Shown here piece by piece: positions 48,092-56,189 of a stretch of DNA of 64,000 nucleotides; within the stretch, counting starts at the first letter, position 1; each line of letters opens with the position of its first letter. The notes under the pieces were generated by a model that ran no database searches, was not told the DNA's origin, and saw only the letters and a program-made list of their open reading frames with translations. The stretch comes from Kalmanozyma brasiliensis GHG001 (lineage: Eukaryota > Basidiomycota > Ustilaginomycetes > Ustilaginales): the NCBI RefSeq assembly GCF_000497045.1, contig NW_015961953.1, positions 434,001-498,000 of the forward strand, in the 5' to 3' direction. A program made the translations under genes and the position numbers.

Positions 48092-49255
48092 TCAAAGCTT
48101 CCACTCCCTCTGAATGGCCTCGATCACGGCCTGCTCCACGTTGTCCACCAATATGGTCGGCTTGTGATTTGGTGGGCCGTTGTGATCCTTGTACACGCCG
48201 GTCCTCACGAGCGCTGAGGACCAGCCGAAATCAACTGCGCCCTTGATATCGCTCTCGGTATTGTCGCCGACCATCCAGACGGACGGACCTACTGCCTTGG
48301 CTGCCTCCGCCGTCTCGGCCCCAGACATGCTGATGAGATGTTGACGCAGCAGCTCGTTCGCGTAGTCGTACGTGATGCGGTGCGGCTTGCCGAACACCAC
48401 CGACTCCATATCGCGTCCTGTGGTGTGCTTGTACACGTTCTCGATGGCGAGGCGAAACGCGCCTTGGCCGAAGCGTACCACGCTATGGTCGTTGCCCCAT
48501 AGCAGATCGCCATGCGAGAAGTAGATGGGGATCTGCTTGTCCGGAAGCGGCTCCGTTGGTGGATGCTCGGTGCCAAACACGCCGTTGTGCGAGCGCAGAA
48601 TGTCGATGATGATCTGCGTATCCCGGCCCCACTCCCTGCTGTCGTGGAAGACGAGAATGGCGGCGAACCGAATCTTGGAGAAGTCTTCGCGACGGACGTA
48701 TGGCAGCTGGTCGGGGTGTACGGTGGAGAATGGCCAGGCGGCCGGCGCGTGTGCATGGAGATCTAGCGCGGTGTATACGTTCTGGAACCCGTAGCTCTGC
48801 ATCACTTCTCGAGCTGCGTTGGGCGGCGTCTCTGGCCCTCCGATCATCAGAATCGGTTTGTCACCGTACAGAGGTACGAGCGACTTCATGACGGTGTGCG
48901 CCTGAATGACTTGATCTTGTGTGACGGGCACCTCGAGCTCCCTCGCGAGATCCTTGGCGCGCGCCGACTCGTGCTTGCCTCCACCATTGGTGATGAAGAT
49001 GTATGGTATCTTTTGCTTTCGCGGATTGTTGCCTTCGAGAATCTGAAGTGCTCGCTTGGCTTCAGGAAGGACATTTGGTCCCGCTTTGAGCACGCCATCG
49101 ATGTCGAACGCGAAAGCTAGTGGTTTCTGTAGGTTGTCGGACAGGCGCGAGACGGAGGACGATAGGAAGCGTGGCTGCAATGACGACGACGACGCAGCAG
49201 CAGATAGGCCGCGAAGGCAGCTCGTCGAAGCTCTGCTTAAGGAAGATCTCAACAT
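48092..49255 (-). CDS. Mitochondrial HAD-superfamily hydrolase, CECR5/HDHD5-like
   Basis: A 387-residue HAD-superfamily hydrolase of the class IIA type. Residues 1-40 (MLRSSLSRASTSCLRGLSAA, Ser/Arg/Ala-rich, no acids) form a likely mitochondrial presequence. Motif I FAFDIDGVL has the nucleophile-type Asp51 and Asp53. Motif II is in YIFITNGGGKHES. The cap domain follows, then VVFGKPHRITYDYANELL and motif IV VWMVGDNTESDIKGAVDFGW. This pattern matches CECR5 (HDHD5) and its fungal homologues; the substrate is not established, possibly a phospho-metabolite. It is divergent from the TMEM53-like gene. Confidence 0.88.
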   Translation of the reverse strand: MLRSSLSRASTSCLRGLSAAASSSSLQPRFLSSSVSRLSDNLQKPLAFAFDIDGVLKAGPNVLPEAKRALQILEGNNPRKQKIPYIFITNGGGKHESARAKDLARELEVPVTQDQVIQAHTVMKSLVPLYGDKPILMIGGPETPPNAAREVMQSYGFQNVYTALDLHAHAPAAWPFSTVHPDQLPYVRREDFSKIRFAAILVFHDSREWGRDTQIIIDILRSHNGVFGTEHPPTEPLPDKQIPIYFSHGDLLWGNDHSVVRFGQGAFRLAIENVYKHTTGRDMESVVFGKPHRITYDYANELLRQHLISMSGAETAEAAKAVGPSVWMVGDNTESDIKGAVDFGWSSALVRTGVYKDHNGPPNHKPTILVDNVEQAVIEAIQREWKL

Positions 49256-49661
49256 GGCGATCGGATATGCGAGTGCGGTCGATGTGGGGATGGCGGAGCA
49301 AGAGACGATGGTGTTGGCTCGTACAAGAAGATCTGCGAAAAAGATAAAGCTCTTCGCTTAGTCGGACCGAGCATCCGTGCGCTGTGTGGAGGCGGCGGGC
49401 ATTTTTCGTGCTTGTTAGGGCGAAGCAAGCTCTGGCCGAGCATTTGCATATTTTCACGGGCTGTCACGCCGAAGTTACCGAGCTGTCCGACCGCTGTTTG
49501 TGCGATGGTGTCAAGGCAAGCACAAGCTCGGCTTTCTCGAGTCAAGGTCAGAGCCGGAACAATAGCCGGCTCAACCCTTCAAGGTTTCGACCATCGAGTC
49601 CATCTCTTGAACCTTGCCGACTCTCCACCACCTGGTCATTATCCGAAGCACTCGTTCTTGC
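49256..49661. promoter_or_regulatory. Divergent promoter, HAD hydrolase / TMEM53-like
   Basis: About 400 bases between divergent starts. No TATA box is evident. A frame upstream of 49662 is open but begins with TTG at 49614, so it is not used as the start. Confidence 0.45.
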
Positions 49662-51812
49662 ATGCTGGCTACGGTCTCAGCATCACCGCTGCTCAGTCTC
49701 ATCGCCGCTTCAACTCGTCGTGCGGTGCCCTCTGCTTCTCTCCGCCTGCAGATATCACGCCCTCTCGCCGGCTTTCTGACCGTCAAAGCCCAAGCCTCCC
49801 GTCCGAACATCCTCGCTCGCCCGGCATCGACAGCGATCATGCCACCTACGAAGTCGCAAAAGTCAGGCAAGGCCTCCAAAGCAGCCAAGGCGATCCTGCA
49901 TCCCAAATCGACGCTCGCTGCGGTCAAAGCGAACCACGCCCAAGCAGCCGATTCCACGTCTACATCCGCTTCCGACGCGGCACCTCGCTCGCGATCGCCA
50001 GCGACGTCGATCAAGCGGGCCTCATCAAACGCAAGCCTCTCGTCCAACACCGCCAAGCCGCTGCCTGCTGCCCCAACCTCCGCTGCTCCCGCTGCCAGCG
50101 CCTCTGCAGCGCCGCTGCCGTCGGTGCTGGCTCCAGCGATCAACAATGACATTCTGAGCATGAAGAAGCAGCTGGATCAGCCCAAGGTCGTGCTGCCTGC
50201 ATCTCTGCCGCCTGCAATCGCAGTTCAGTCCGGTGGGTCGACGTTTGTTGTTCCTGCACCTGCTCCGGTTGCTGACACTGCTGCCGGAGCTGGTGACGCA
50301 TCGCCGTACACCATCGACGATAGCGCTGCCACCTCGACCGGCGAGCAAACTCACGACGACGCCCCTTCGACCGTAGACTCGACCCCTGTGACGCTCGGCT
50401 CGGAGGCCGTCTCCGTGCCTACCTCCTTCGAGACCGTCTCCACCAACTCGCAGGTTAAGAAGGGCAACGAGGAGTTTGCCGCGGAAGTAGCTGCGGTACT
50501 TGCTGAATCGCAGCCTGCACCCGTCGCTGAGCCGCTCGCGGATGCTGTTGCTGCACCGACCCCCGTCACTGCAGCCATCGTCGACAAAGCTTCGACGTTC
50601 GTCCCCTCCGCCGGCTCCCCTGCCCAACCTCCCGCAGACCCGCTCTCCACTACCGCTCCCTCCCTCACCCGCTCCATCAGCACCACCGCCGCGGCCGCCG
50701 CCAAAGTAGCCACCTTCACCCCACCCGAACTCACCCGGTTGCAACACAACACCTTCGTCTCGCGCCCCACGGACGCCTCTCGCACACCCATTCGCACCCT
50801 CGACCCCTCGGTTCTGCCCACCCCACTGCGTCCCATCGACCGCTCCAACGGGCTGAAACGCGCCCCCTCGCACGTGCTCATCTTCGGCTGGATGGACGCT
50901 CCCATTCGCCTCGTCGCCAAATACGCTCAACCTTACACGGTGCTCTTCCCCAACGCGACGGTGCTCATCCAGCTGTCCGATGGAAAAAGCTACCTGGCAC
51001 GCGAGCAGGTGCGCCGGGAGCAGATGCAGAGGGTCATTTCCGAGATCACCACGCCTCTTCCTCGACAGGAAAAGGATGTGGGGGATTCGACGGTGACTCT
51101 GATCGATCATGCCGAGGCGACTGGTGTGGAGGAGGGTGGGTTTGTCATTCATAGCTTTAGCGATGGCGGTGCGGGCAATCTGGCGATTTTTCTGGATGAG
51201 ATGGCGAGGCGTAAAGGGACAACACCGAGAGTGCACTCGTTGATCATGGACTCGAGTCCTGGCAAGTCGAACCCGAGGACCGGATCGTATGCGTTCACCA
51301 TGCATCTGGCGAATCGACCGAGGGTCAGGGCGGTGGTGCAGTTCCTGGTGTTCATCAGTCTGTATCTCATGAAGATATGGGCCAAGGTGACGGGTCAACC
51401 CGCGAGGGGAGAGCTGATGCGGAAGAGGTTGAACTCGTTGAGGAGTTGGAGCTGGGTTACTGCCTCCCACGCAGGGTCGCAGAGGAAGGAGGAGGCGGGA
51501 GACTTCCCACCGAGGATGTACATGTATACCAAAGCGGACAAGCTGATTCCGTGGCAGTTTGTCGAGGAGCACGCGAGGCATCTGGCCGACGTGCGGAAGA
51601 CCCAGCCGGCGCTGGTGCAGATGGAGAAGGAGGGGCAGAGGGAGAGGGTGCTCAGCGCGGTCAAAGATGGTGCCGAGGGGGCAGGGGCGGAGTACAAGGT
51701 GGAGCTGAGGAGGTGGGATACGCCGGCGCACTGCAGCATCGGCAGAGCCGACTTTGAGGGCTATTGGGCGGGTGTCATGGACTTCCTTCTCAACGTGCTC
51801 AGAAGAGAGTAG
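49662..51812 (+). CDS. TMEM53/DUF829 alpha/beta-hydrolase-like protein
   Basis: A 716-residue protein whose C-terminal ~310 residues match the DUF829/TMEM53 family: HVLIFGWMDAPIRLVAKYAQPY from ~405, HSFSDGGAGN (Ser500 at the nucleophile-elbow place), YMYTKADKLIPWQFVEEHA, and the terminal RWDTPAHCSIGRADFEGYW with the His of the hydrolase fold. Animal TMEM53 lies in the nuclear envelope; enzymatic activity is unproven. The N-terminus (MLATVSASPLLSLIAASTRR) is Arg/Ser-rich and acid-free for ~60 residues, as in mitochondrial presequences, with a second ATG at 49839 (MPPTKSQKSGK). Two starts could give two locations, which is inference. Between ~80 and 390 it is disordered and rich in Ala, Pro, Ser and Thr. 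It ends 94 bases before the convergent transporter gene. Confidence 0.82.
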   Translation: MLATVSASPLLSLIAASTRRAVPSASLRLQISRPLAGFLTVKAQASRPNILARPASTAIMPPTKSQKSGKASKAAKAILHPKSTLAAVKANHAQAADSTSTSASDAAPRSRSPATSIKRASSNASLSSNTAKPLPAAPTSAAPAASASAAPLPSVLAPAINNDILSMKKQLDQPKVVLPASLPPAIAVQSGGSTFVVPAPAPVADTAAGAGDASPYTIDDSAATSTGEQTHDDAPSTVDSTPVTLGSEAVSVPTSFETVSTNSQVKKGNEEFAAEVAAVLAESQPAPVAEPLADAVAAPTPVTAAIVDKASTFVPSAGSPAQPPADPLSTTAPSLTRSISTTAAAAAKVATFTPPELTRLQHNTFVSRPTDASRTPIRTLDPSVLPTPLRPIDRSNGLKRAPSHVLIFGWMDAPIRLVAKYAQPYTVLFPNATVLIQLSDGKSYLAREQVRREQMQRVISEITTPLPRQEKDVGDSTVTLIDHAEATGVEEGGFVIHSFSDGGAGNLAIFLDEMARRKGTTPRVHSLIMDSSPGKSNPRTGSYAFTMHLANRPRVRAVVQFLVFISLYLMKIWAKVTGQPARGELMRKRLNSLRSWSWVTASHAGSQRKEEAGDFPPRMYMYTKADKLIPWQFVEEHARHLADVRKTQPALVQMEKEGQRERVLSAVKDGAEGAGAEYKVELRRWDTPAHCSIGRADFEGYWAGVMDFLLNVLRRE

Positions 51813-51870
51813 CTGCTTCACCTTCGTATGCTCAAAATATAGAATTCAGGACCACCAGACGATGTGTGTG

Positions 51871-51898
51871 CGATGTGACGTGCGATGTGACGTGCGAT
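51871..51898. repeat. 12-base tandem repeat with TGACGTG core
   Basis: CGATGTGACGTG occurs twice in direct succession (51871-51882, 51883-51894), followed by CGAT. It lies just past the stop of the convergent transporter gene. Each unit carries a TGACGTG core like a CRE/ATF site, but the location between two 3' ends makes a promoter role unlikely. Confidence 0.6.
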
Positions 51899-51906
51899 TG
51901 CTGTGA

Positions 51907-53385
51907 CTAGATCTTCCCCCTAATGCTGCCACCAACGGCATACCACTTGGAAGCGCCGATGCTAACCGTGCCAATCAGCACCATCGCACCTGAATACCCG
52001 ACTGCTCCCCACCAATTTGGATTCCTCACATCGCCCAAGATAGCGCCTGCAATCGGCAGACCGAACAGCCCGCCGAACGACATGAGGAAGAACATCATGC
52101 CGTTCCTCGTGCCAACGGTGCTGGTGCTGCCGAGCTGCGAGCTACACGCCGGGATGAGCGAGACGTAGCAGCCCGAGGTGAAGCCGTATAAGATGGAAAA
52201 GACCACCAGCCCGCCGAGGTTGGTGCAAAGTGGGAAGATGAACAGCAGAATGCTGGACGCGGCTAGGTGCGGTAGGACTGTGTTGATCCGACCCACTTTG
52301 TCCGCTACCAAACCAGGTAGGATCCGGCCGAACGAGGAGGCGGCATTGAGGATGGGCAAGTAATAGCCGTTGGCTGGGACGCGGTTGGACGATGACCACA
52401 CGTCCATGTAAGACAGCGGAAAGTAGAGGCCGAACATGATGAACGACGCGCCAATGACGAAGAACGTGTATGCTGGGTTGCGAAACGCCGAGAACTCGGT
52501 CCACGAGACCTGCTTCCAGCCGCCTTTGGACTTGTCGGTGACGTCGATCGAGGGCGGTAGCCGGGTGGAGAGCGAGAACCACGCTATTGTGACAGCAACC
52601 AGGGCAAAGAAGCCGACGAACCGCATCGTCCAGGCGTATCCGATCTCGTTGATCAGCCTGGTGACCGCAATTGGAAAGACGATTCCACCGGTGGACGAGC
52701 CGGATGCTACGATGCCCAACGCCAACCCGCGGCGACGGTTGAAGTAGTGCGCGGGGCAATTGATGGCCAGGTTGAACACGAGTCCGAAACCCAGCCCAAG
52801 CCCGACACCCTGAGCGAGGAAGAGCTGGTAGTAATCGGTGCACAGACTGACCATCATCTGCGAGAAGACAAGAAGTGCGCAGCCTGTTGCGAAGAGTGGT
52901 CGGAAGAAGCCAAGATCGAAGAGTCGACCCGCAAAGATGGCGGGAGCGAACATGAGAAAGTACTGGAACGCGCCAATCCACGAGATCTGACTCGGCGACT
53001 TGTGCGAGAGCGTGGTGCGCTGGTAGTAGTCCTGGAAGATGCCGTAGGCGTTGAGGTAGCCGAAGGTGATAAAGGTGCACCACCAGCCACCGAAGACGCA
53101 GAGCCACGCTTTGAAACCGCCTTCGGGGAAGAAGATCTGTGCGTCGTCGCCCTGCGCTTTCAAGACGGCCTCGCCGAGCTCCTGTTCTGTCTTGAAGGAC
53201 ATGCCTGCTTGAGAAGTGGTGGCTTCGACGTCAGTGTCGTCGTCATGATGCGACGGTGTGACGACGCTCTTTTCATTGCTGGGGGAAAGCACCTCCTGAT
53301 GTATCGAAGCCTGCGTCTCCTCGGGGTTTGATGTTGAAGGCAGTGGCTGTGCTGTCATCGAGCTGGTGTGTGATGGTGCCGGCAT
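51907..53385 (-). CDS. MFS transporter, monocarboxylate (MCT/MCH)-type
   Basis: A 492-residue 12-helix major facilitator of the monocarboxylate-porter group, probably moving a carboxylate or related small molecule across the plasma membrane. Residues 1-~85 are hydrophilic and cytosolic. Helix 1 holds GGFKAWLCVFGGWWCTFITFGYLNAYGIFQDYY, the usual fungal MCH entry. The loop SQISWIGAFQYFLMFAPAIFAGRLFD and FNRRRGLALGIVASGSSTGGIVFP follow, then a central loop and six more helices including SFGRILPGLVADKVGRINT. The true substrate of fungal MCH-like proteins is mostly unknown; S. cerevisiae Mch5 carries riboflavin. It faces the TMEM53-like gene. Confidence 0.88.
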   Translation of the reverse strand: MPAPSHTSSMTAQPLPSTSNPEETQASIHQEVLSPSNEKSVVTPSHHDDDTDVEATTSQAGMSFKTEQELGEAVLKAQGDDAQIFFPEGGFKAWLCVFGGWWCTFITFGYLNAYGIFQDYYQRTTLSHKSPSQISWIGAFQYFLMFAPAIFAGRLFDLGFFRPLFATGCALLVFSQMMVSLCTDYYQLFLAQGVGLGLGFGLVFNLAINCPAHYFNRRRGLALGIVASGSSTGGIVFPIAVTRLINEIGYAWTMRFVGFFALVAVTIAWFSLSTRLPPSIDVTDKSKGGWKQVSWTEFSAFRNPAYTFFVIGASFIMFGLYFPLSYMDVWSSSNRVPANGYYLPILNAASSFGRILPGLVADKVGRINTVLPHLAASSILLFIFPLCTNLGGLVVFSILYGFTSGCYVSLIPACSSQLGSTSTVGTRNGMMFFLMSFGGLFGLPIAGAILGDVRNPNWWGAVGYSGAMVLIGTVSIGASKWYAVGGSIRGKI

Positions 53386-54341
53386 GATGAAAAATGGACT
53401 GCTTAGGTGGATGATGTGGGATAAGCGTGATCTAGGATGCTTGTTGCCATGAGAAGGAAGCCGTCATGTGTCAATGCGCTGTTTGTGCGTGGGAGCCGAG
53501 GATCGAGCGATTGCTTCGGGGTGCTACGGTGTGCTGAGATAGACTCGAGAGCGAGCTCGACGTGCATGTGAAGGTTGGACAGTAGAGGCTCGAAATGGTG
53601 CAGCGTCGGATTGCAAGCCGATTATCGACGGAGGTCGGTCACTGTTTGGTGAGGGTGGGTCGTTGCGCAAGGATGAAAGGGGAGCGTTGTTGCTGCAAGG
53701 AGATGGTGTGAATGAAGGTGCGCGGCTCGCCAGATGCGTGATGAGTGAGGTTGATGATGTGTGTAACGTGATTTGGGGAAAGGAGCAGCAGCCCCCACGG
53801 CCCCTTCGGCATTGACGGCAGCTGTGTATGTAGCCGTGCTATGAGCCGAAATGAGAGCGGCGTGGGCCGAGCAATCAGCTGAGAACAAAAGCGTCTTCGT
53901 ATCGTCGCAGCAACCTCTTCCGACGGACGGACATGGCCGCTGGCTTGCCCAAATCACATTTGCCGCGTTTGTTTAGCCGGTTTGATCCCCGCGCTGCCAG
54001 AAGACTGAACCCGTGCTGCATCGTGTGCTCTCTCCCACCACGCCACCAACCCGCGGAAAGGGCCTGTCCGGAAAATAGTTTCAACGCGCTTTGCAGCAAC
54101 AAACTCAGCTTCCCGCAAACAACGGCTCAAATAGAAAGCCGGCGCCGAGTTTTCGATATTTGTGAGATCGATGACTCAATACAATCCGTTGTAAAATCCC
54201 AGAGCATCTCCGTGTTCCGCTTCAATTCGAGAAGAATCTCTCCTCGATTCACAAGACCCTTTGCTTGCTCTCGCTCTCCACCACTCGGTCACTCTCCCAG
54301 CTCGACACGCTTCCCAAACGAGAGCACGGCCGACATCGACC
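53386..54341. promoter_or_regulatory. Divergent promoter, MFS transporter / SF3B4
   Basis: About 950 bases between divergent starts. The last ~100 bases before SF3B4 are CT-rich. The frames at 53933-54520 and 54261 upstream of the SF3B4 ATG show no domain content and are leader sequence. Confidence 0.45.
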
Positions 54342-55187
54342 ATGTCGCGCCCATCCGAGCTCGACCGCAACCAGGATGCCACCTGCTACATCGGCAACAT
54401 CGACGACCGCGCTACCGACGCCATCGTCTGGGAGCTCATGATCCAAGCCGGTCCGCTCGTCAACCTCCACCTCCCCAAAGACCGCATCACTCAGTCGCAT
54501 CAGGGCTATGCATTTGCTGAATTTCAAACCGAACAGGATGCCGACTACGCGTGCAAGGTCATGAACGGTCTCAAGCTGTACGGCAAGCCCATCCGCGTCA
54601 ACAAAGCCTCGCAGGATCGCAAGGCCATCGACATTGGCGCCAACTTGTTCGTCGGCAGTCTCGACGCTGCAGTGGACGAGCGGCTGCTGTACGAGACCTT
54701 CTCTGCGTTTGGCGGTATCATCGGTCTGCCCAAAGTAGCGAGGGATCCAGCGAGCGGAGAGCCAAAGGGGTTTGCTTTCGTCTCGTTCGACAGCTTCGAA
54801 GCCGCAGATGCAGCGATTGAGGCGCTCAACGGTCAATTTCTGCTCAATAAGAACATCACCGTTGACTACGCGATCAAGAAGGACAGCAAGAACGGCGAGA
54901 GGCATGGTACCGCGGCGGAGAGGCTGCTCGCTGCTCAGGCACGAAAGAACAACGCGTTGCCTGCTCAGCCGTATCAGTACGCGCAACCGCCGGTGGGAGC
55001 ACCAATACCGCCCAATGGAAGCGCTGCGACTGGGTGGAATGCGTATGGGCAACAGCCACAGCAGCCACCAGCGTATCCGCAAGGTCCACCGCAGCAACCA
55101 CCTCATCTGGCGCCAGCATACCCACAGAACCCTCCTGCCATTCATATGAATCCTGGCGCATCGCCCGCCTACCCGCCATACCAATAG
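54342..55187 (+). CDS. Splicing factor 3B subunit 4 (SF3B4/Hsh49)
   Basis: A 281-residue U2 snRNP protein with two RNA-recognition motifs that, in the SF3b complex, contacts pre-mRNA near the branch site. RRM1 spans about 12-90, with RNP2 CYIGNI and RNP1-like [11 protein letters not shown]2 starts at N101 (NLFVGSL), with RNP1 KGFAFVSF, running to ~178. The opening [21 protein letters not shown] and the linker VNKASQDRK are hallmark SF3B4 wording. The tail is Pro/Gln/Ala/Tyr-rich, as in animal SF3B4 but shorter. The start at 54342 matches the family N-terminus; an upstream in-frame start at 54261 would add unrelated residues. It is convergent with EMC6. Confidence 0.95.
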   Translation: MSRPSELDRNQDATCYIGNIDDRATDAIVWELMIQAGPLVNLHLPKDRITQSHQGYAFAEFQTEQDADYACKVMNGLKLYGKPIRVNKASQDRKAIDIGANLFVGSLDAAVDERLLYETFSAFGGIIGLPKVARDPASGEPKGFAFVSFDSFEAADAAIEALNGQFLLNKNITVDYAIKKDSKNGERHGTAAERLLAAQARKNNALPAQPYQYAQPPVGAPIPPNGSAATGWNAYGQQPQQPPAYPQGPPQQPPHLAPAYPQNPPAIHMNPGASPAYPPYQ

Positions 55188-55326
55188 TTGTCTTTTCGTC
55201 ATCTGTATTTGTACCCGCTCGAGCAATCATTCTTCCCTTCTCGCACACAATCTGAAGTCCGCACGATCCGCTGAGACACTTGAGTCGTTCGATGGGCTGA
55301 GATTGATTTTCGTGAACCTGCAGATT

Positions 55327-55974
55327 CTAGTCGTATACTGTGGAGCGCAATGGTCAAAGCGGCTGTCAGTCCCAAGCTCTCCTCGCTTCTCCGCAACGTC
55401 GTTTCGAAGATAAAGGCACTTACCATGCACGATACCGAACCAGAAGGTCCACCAGAGGATAAAGCTGAACGCGTTCTCCGTCAGACCGTTGATCAAGAAC
55501 GAGGCGACATCGTTCGTTGAGAAGCTTCCAGATCTTGGGTCGATGGTCAACGCCTTGGTGCTGATCTGCGACTTGACATTGCTATTCTTTGCCGGTGTCG
55601 GGGCGCTTGTTTGGGCGGTAAGGGGCTTGAGAGGTGGCGAAGGGGTGATGAAGTACTTGCTCGGCGTGCCGTTTGCGTTGATTGCAAGCACAATCACGTT
55701 GGTCAACAGCACAGAGACGACGTAGAAGCCAAAGCCGAGCCAGTTGGTCATTCCCAGCACTCCCGCTACTCCTCCCGCTACGGACAGCGCTGTCGATCGA
55801 ACACTGTTGCGTACCACGAGAAACGGTAAGTGGTCAGTATCCAAGCGCTGAATCGAAGGCGAGGTCAACGACTTACTGTTCCACCTGCTTGGCGTTGTGA
55901 GCGACGTTCTCGGGGTAGTACGACTGAGCACGCAGCTGCAGCTCTTGCTCTTGTATCAACGCTGCTGCCGACAT
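55327..55974 (-). CDS. ER membrane protein complex subunit 6 (EMC6), three exons
   Basis: A spliced gene reconstructed by eye: exon 1 55974-55877, intron 55876-55804 (73 nt, GTAAGT...ACAG), exon 2 55803-55424, intron 55423-55338 (86 nt, GTAAGT...CACAG), exon 3 55337-55327 (11 nt with TAG). Joined, it gives 162 residues starting MSAAALIQEQELQLRAQSYY and ending GIVHVYD, the typical EMC6 ending. EMC6 is a three-helix core subunit of the ER complex that inserts tail-anchored and multi-pass proteins. Helices: STALSVAGGVAGVLGMTNW, GFGFYVVSVLLTNVIVLAI, and AFSFILWWTFWFGIVHVY. An insertion of ~45 residues rich in Pro, Thr and Ser lies between helices 2 and 3, so the protein is longer than the ~110-residue animal form. 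The 5' GT / 3' AG sites and frame agreement support the model. Confidence 0.85.
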
Positions 55975-56189
55975 TGCGTTCGATTGTGTGACTTGCTGGC
56001 GGTAGATGGAGGGAGGTTGGGTGTGTCGAGGTGTTGAAGTGTTGGTGTCCTCTCGAAATGCTTCTCAACGCACAGACGCGCTTCCCTCGTTTCATTTTCT
56101 CGCACGATAATTTTCACAGCACGCCGCTCCCTCATAGAAGTACAGGTTTGCTGATGCTGATGATGATACAGATTGCCCGCACCGCCTCT

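Noticed and set aside
49614..49661. 16-codon extension of the TMEM53-like protein
   Set aside because: Begins with TTG; the first ATG in frame is 49662.
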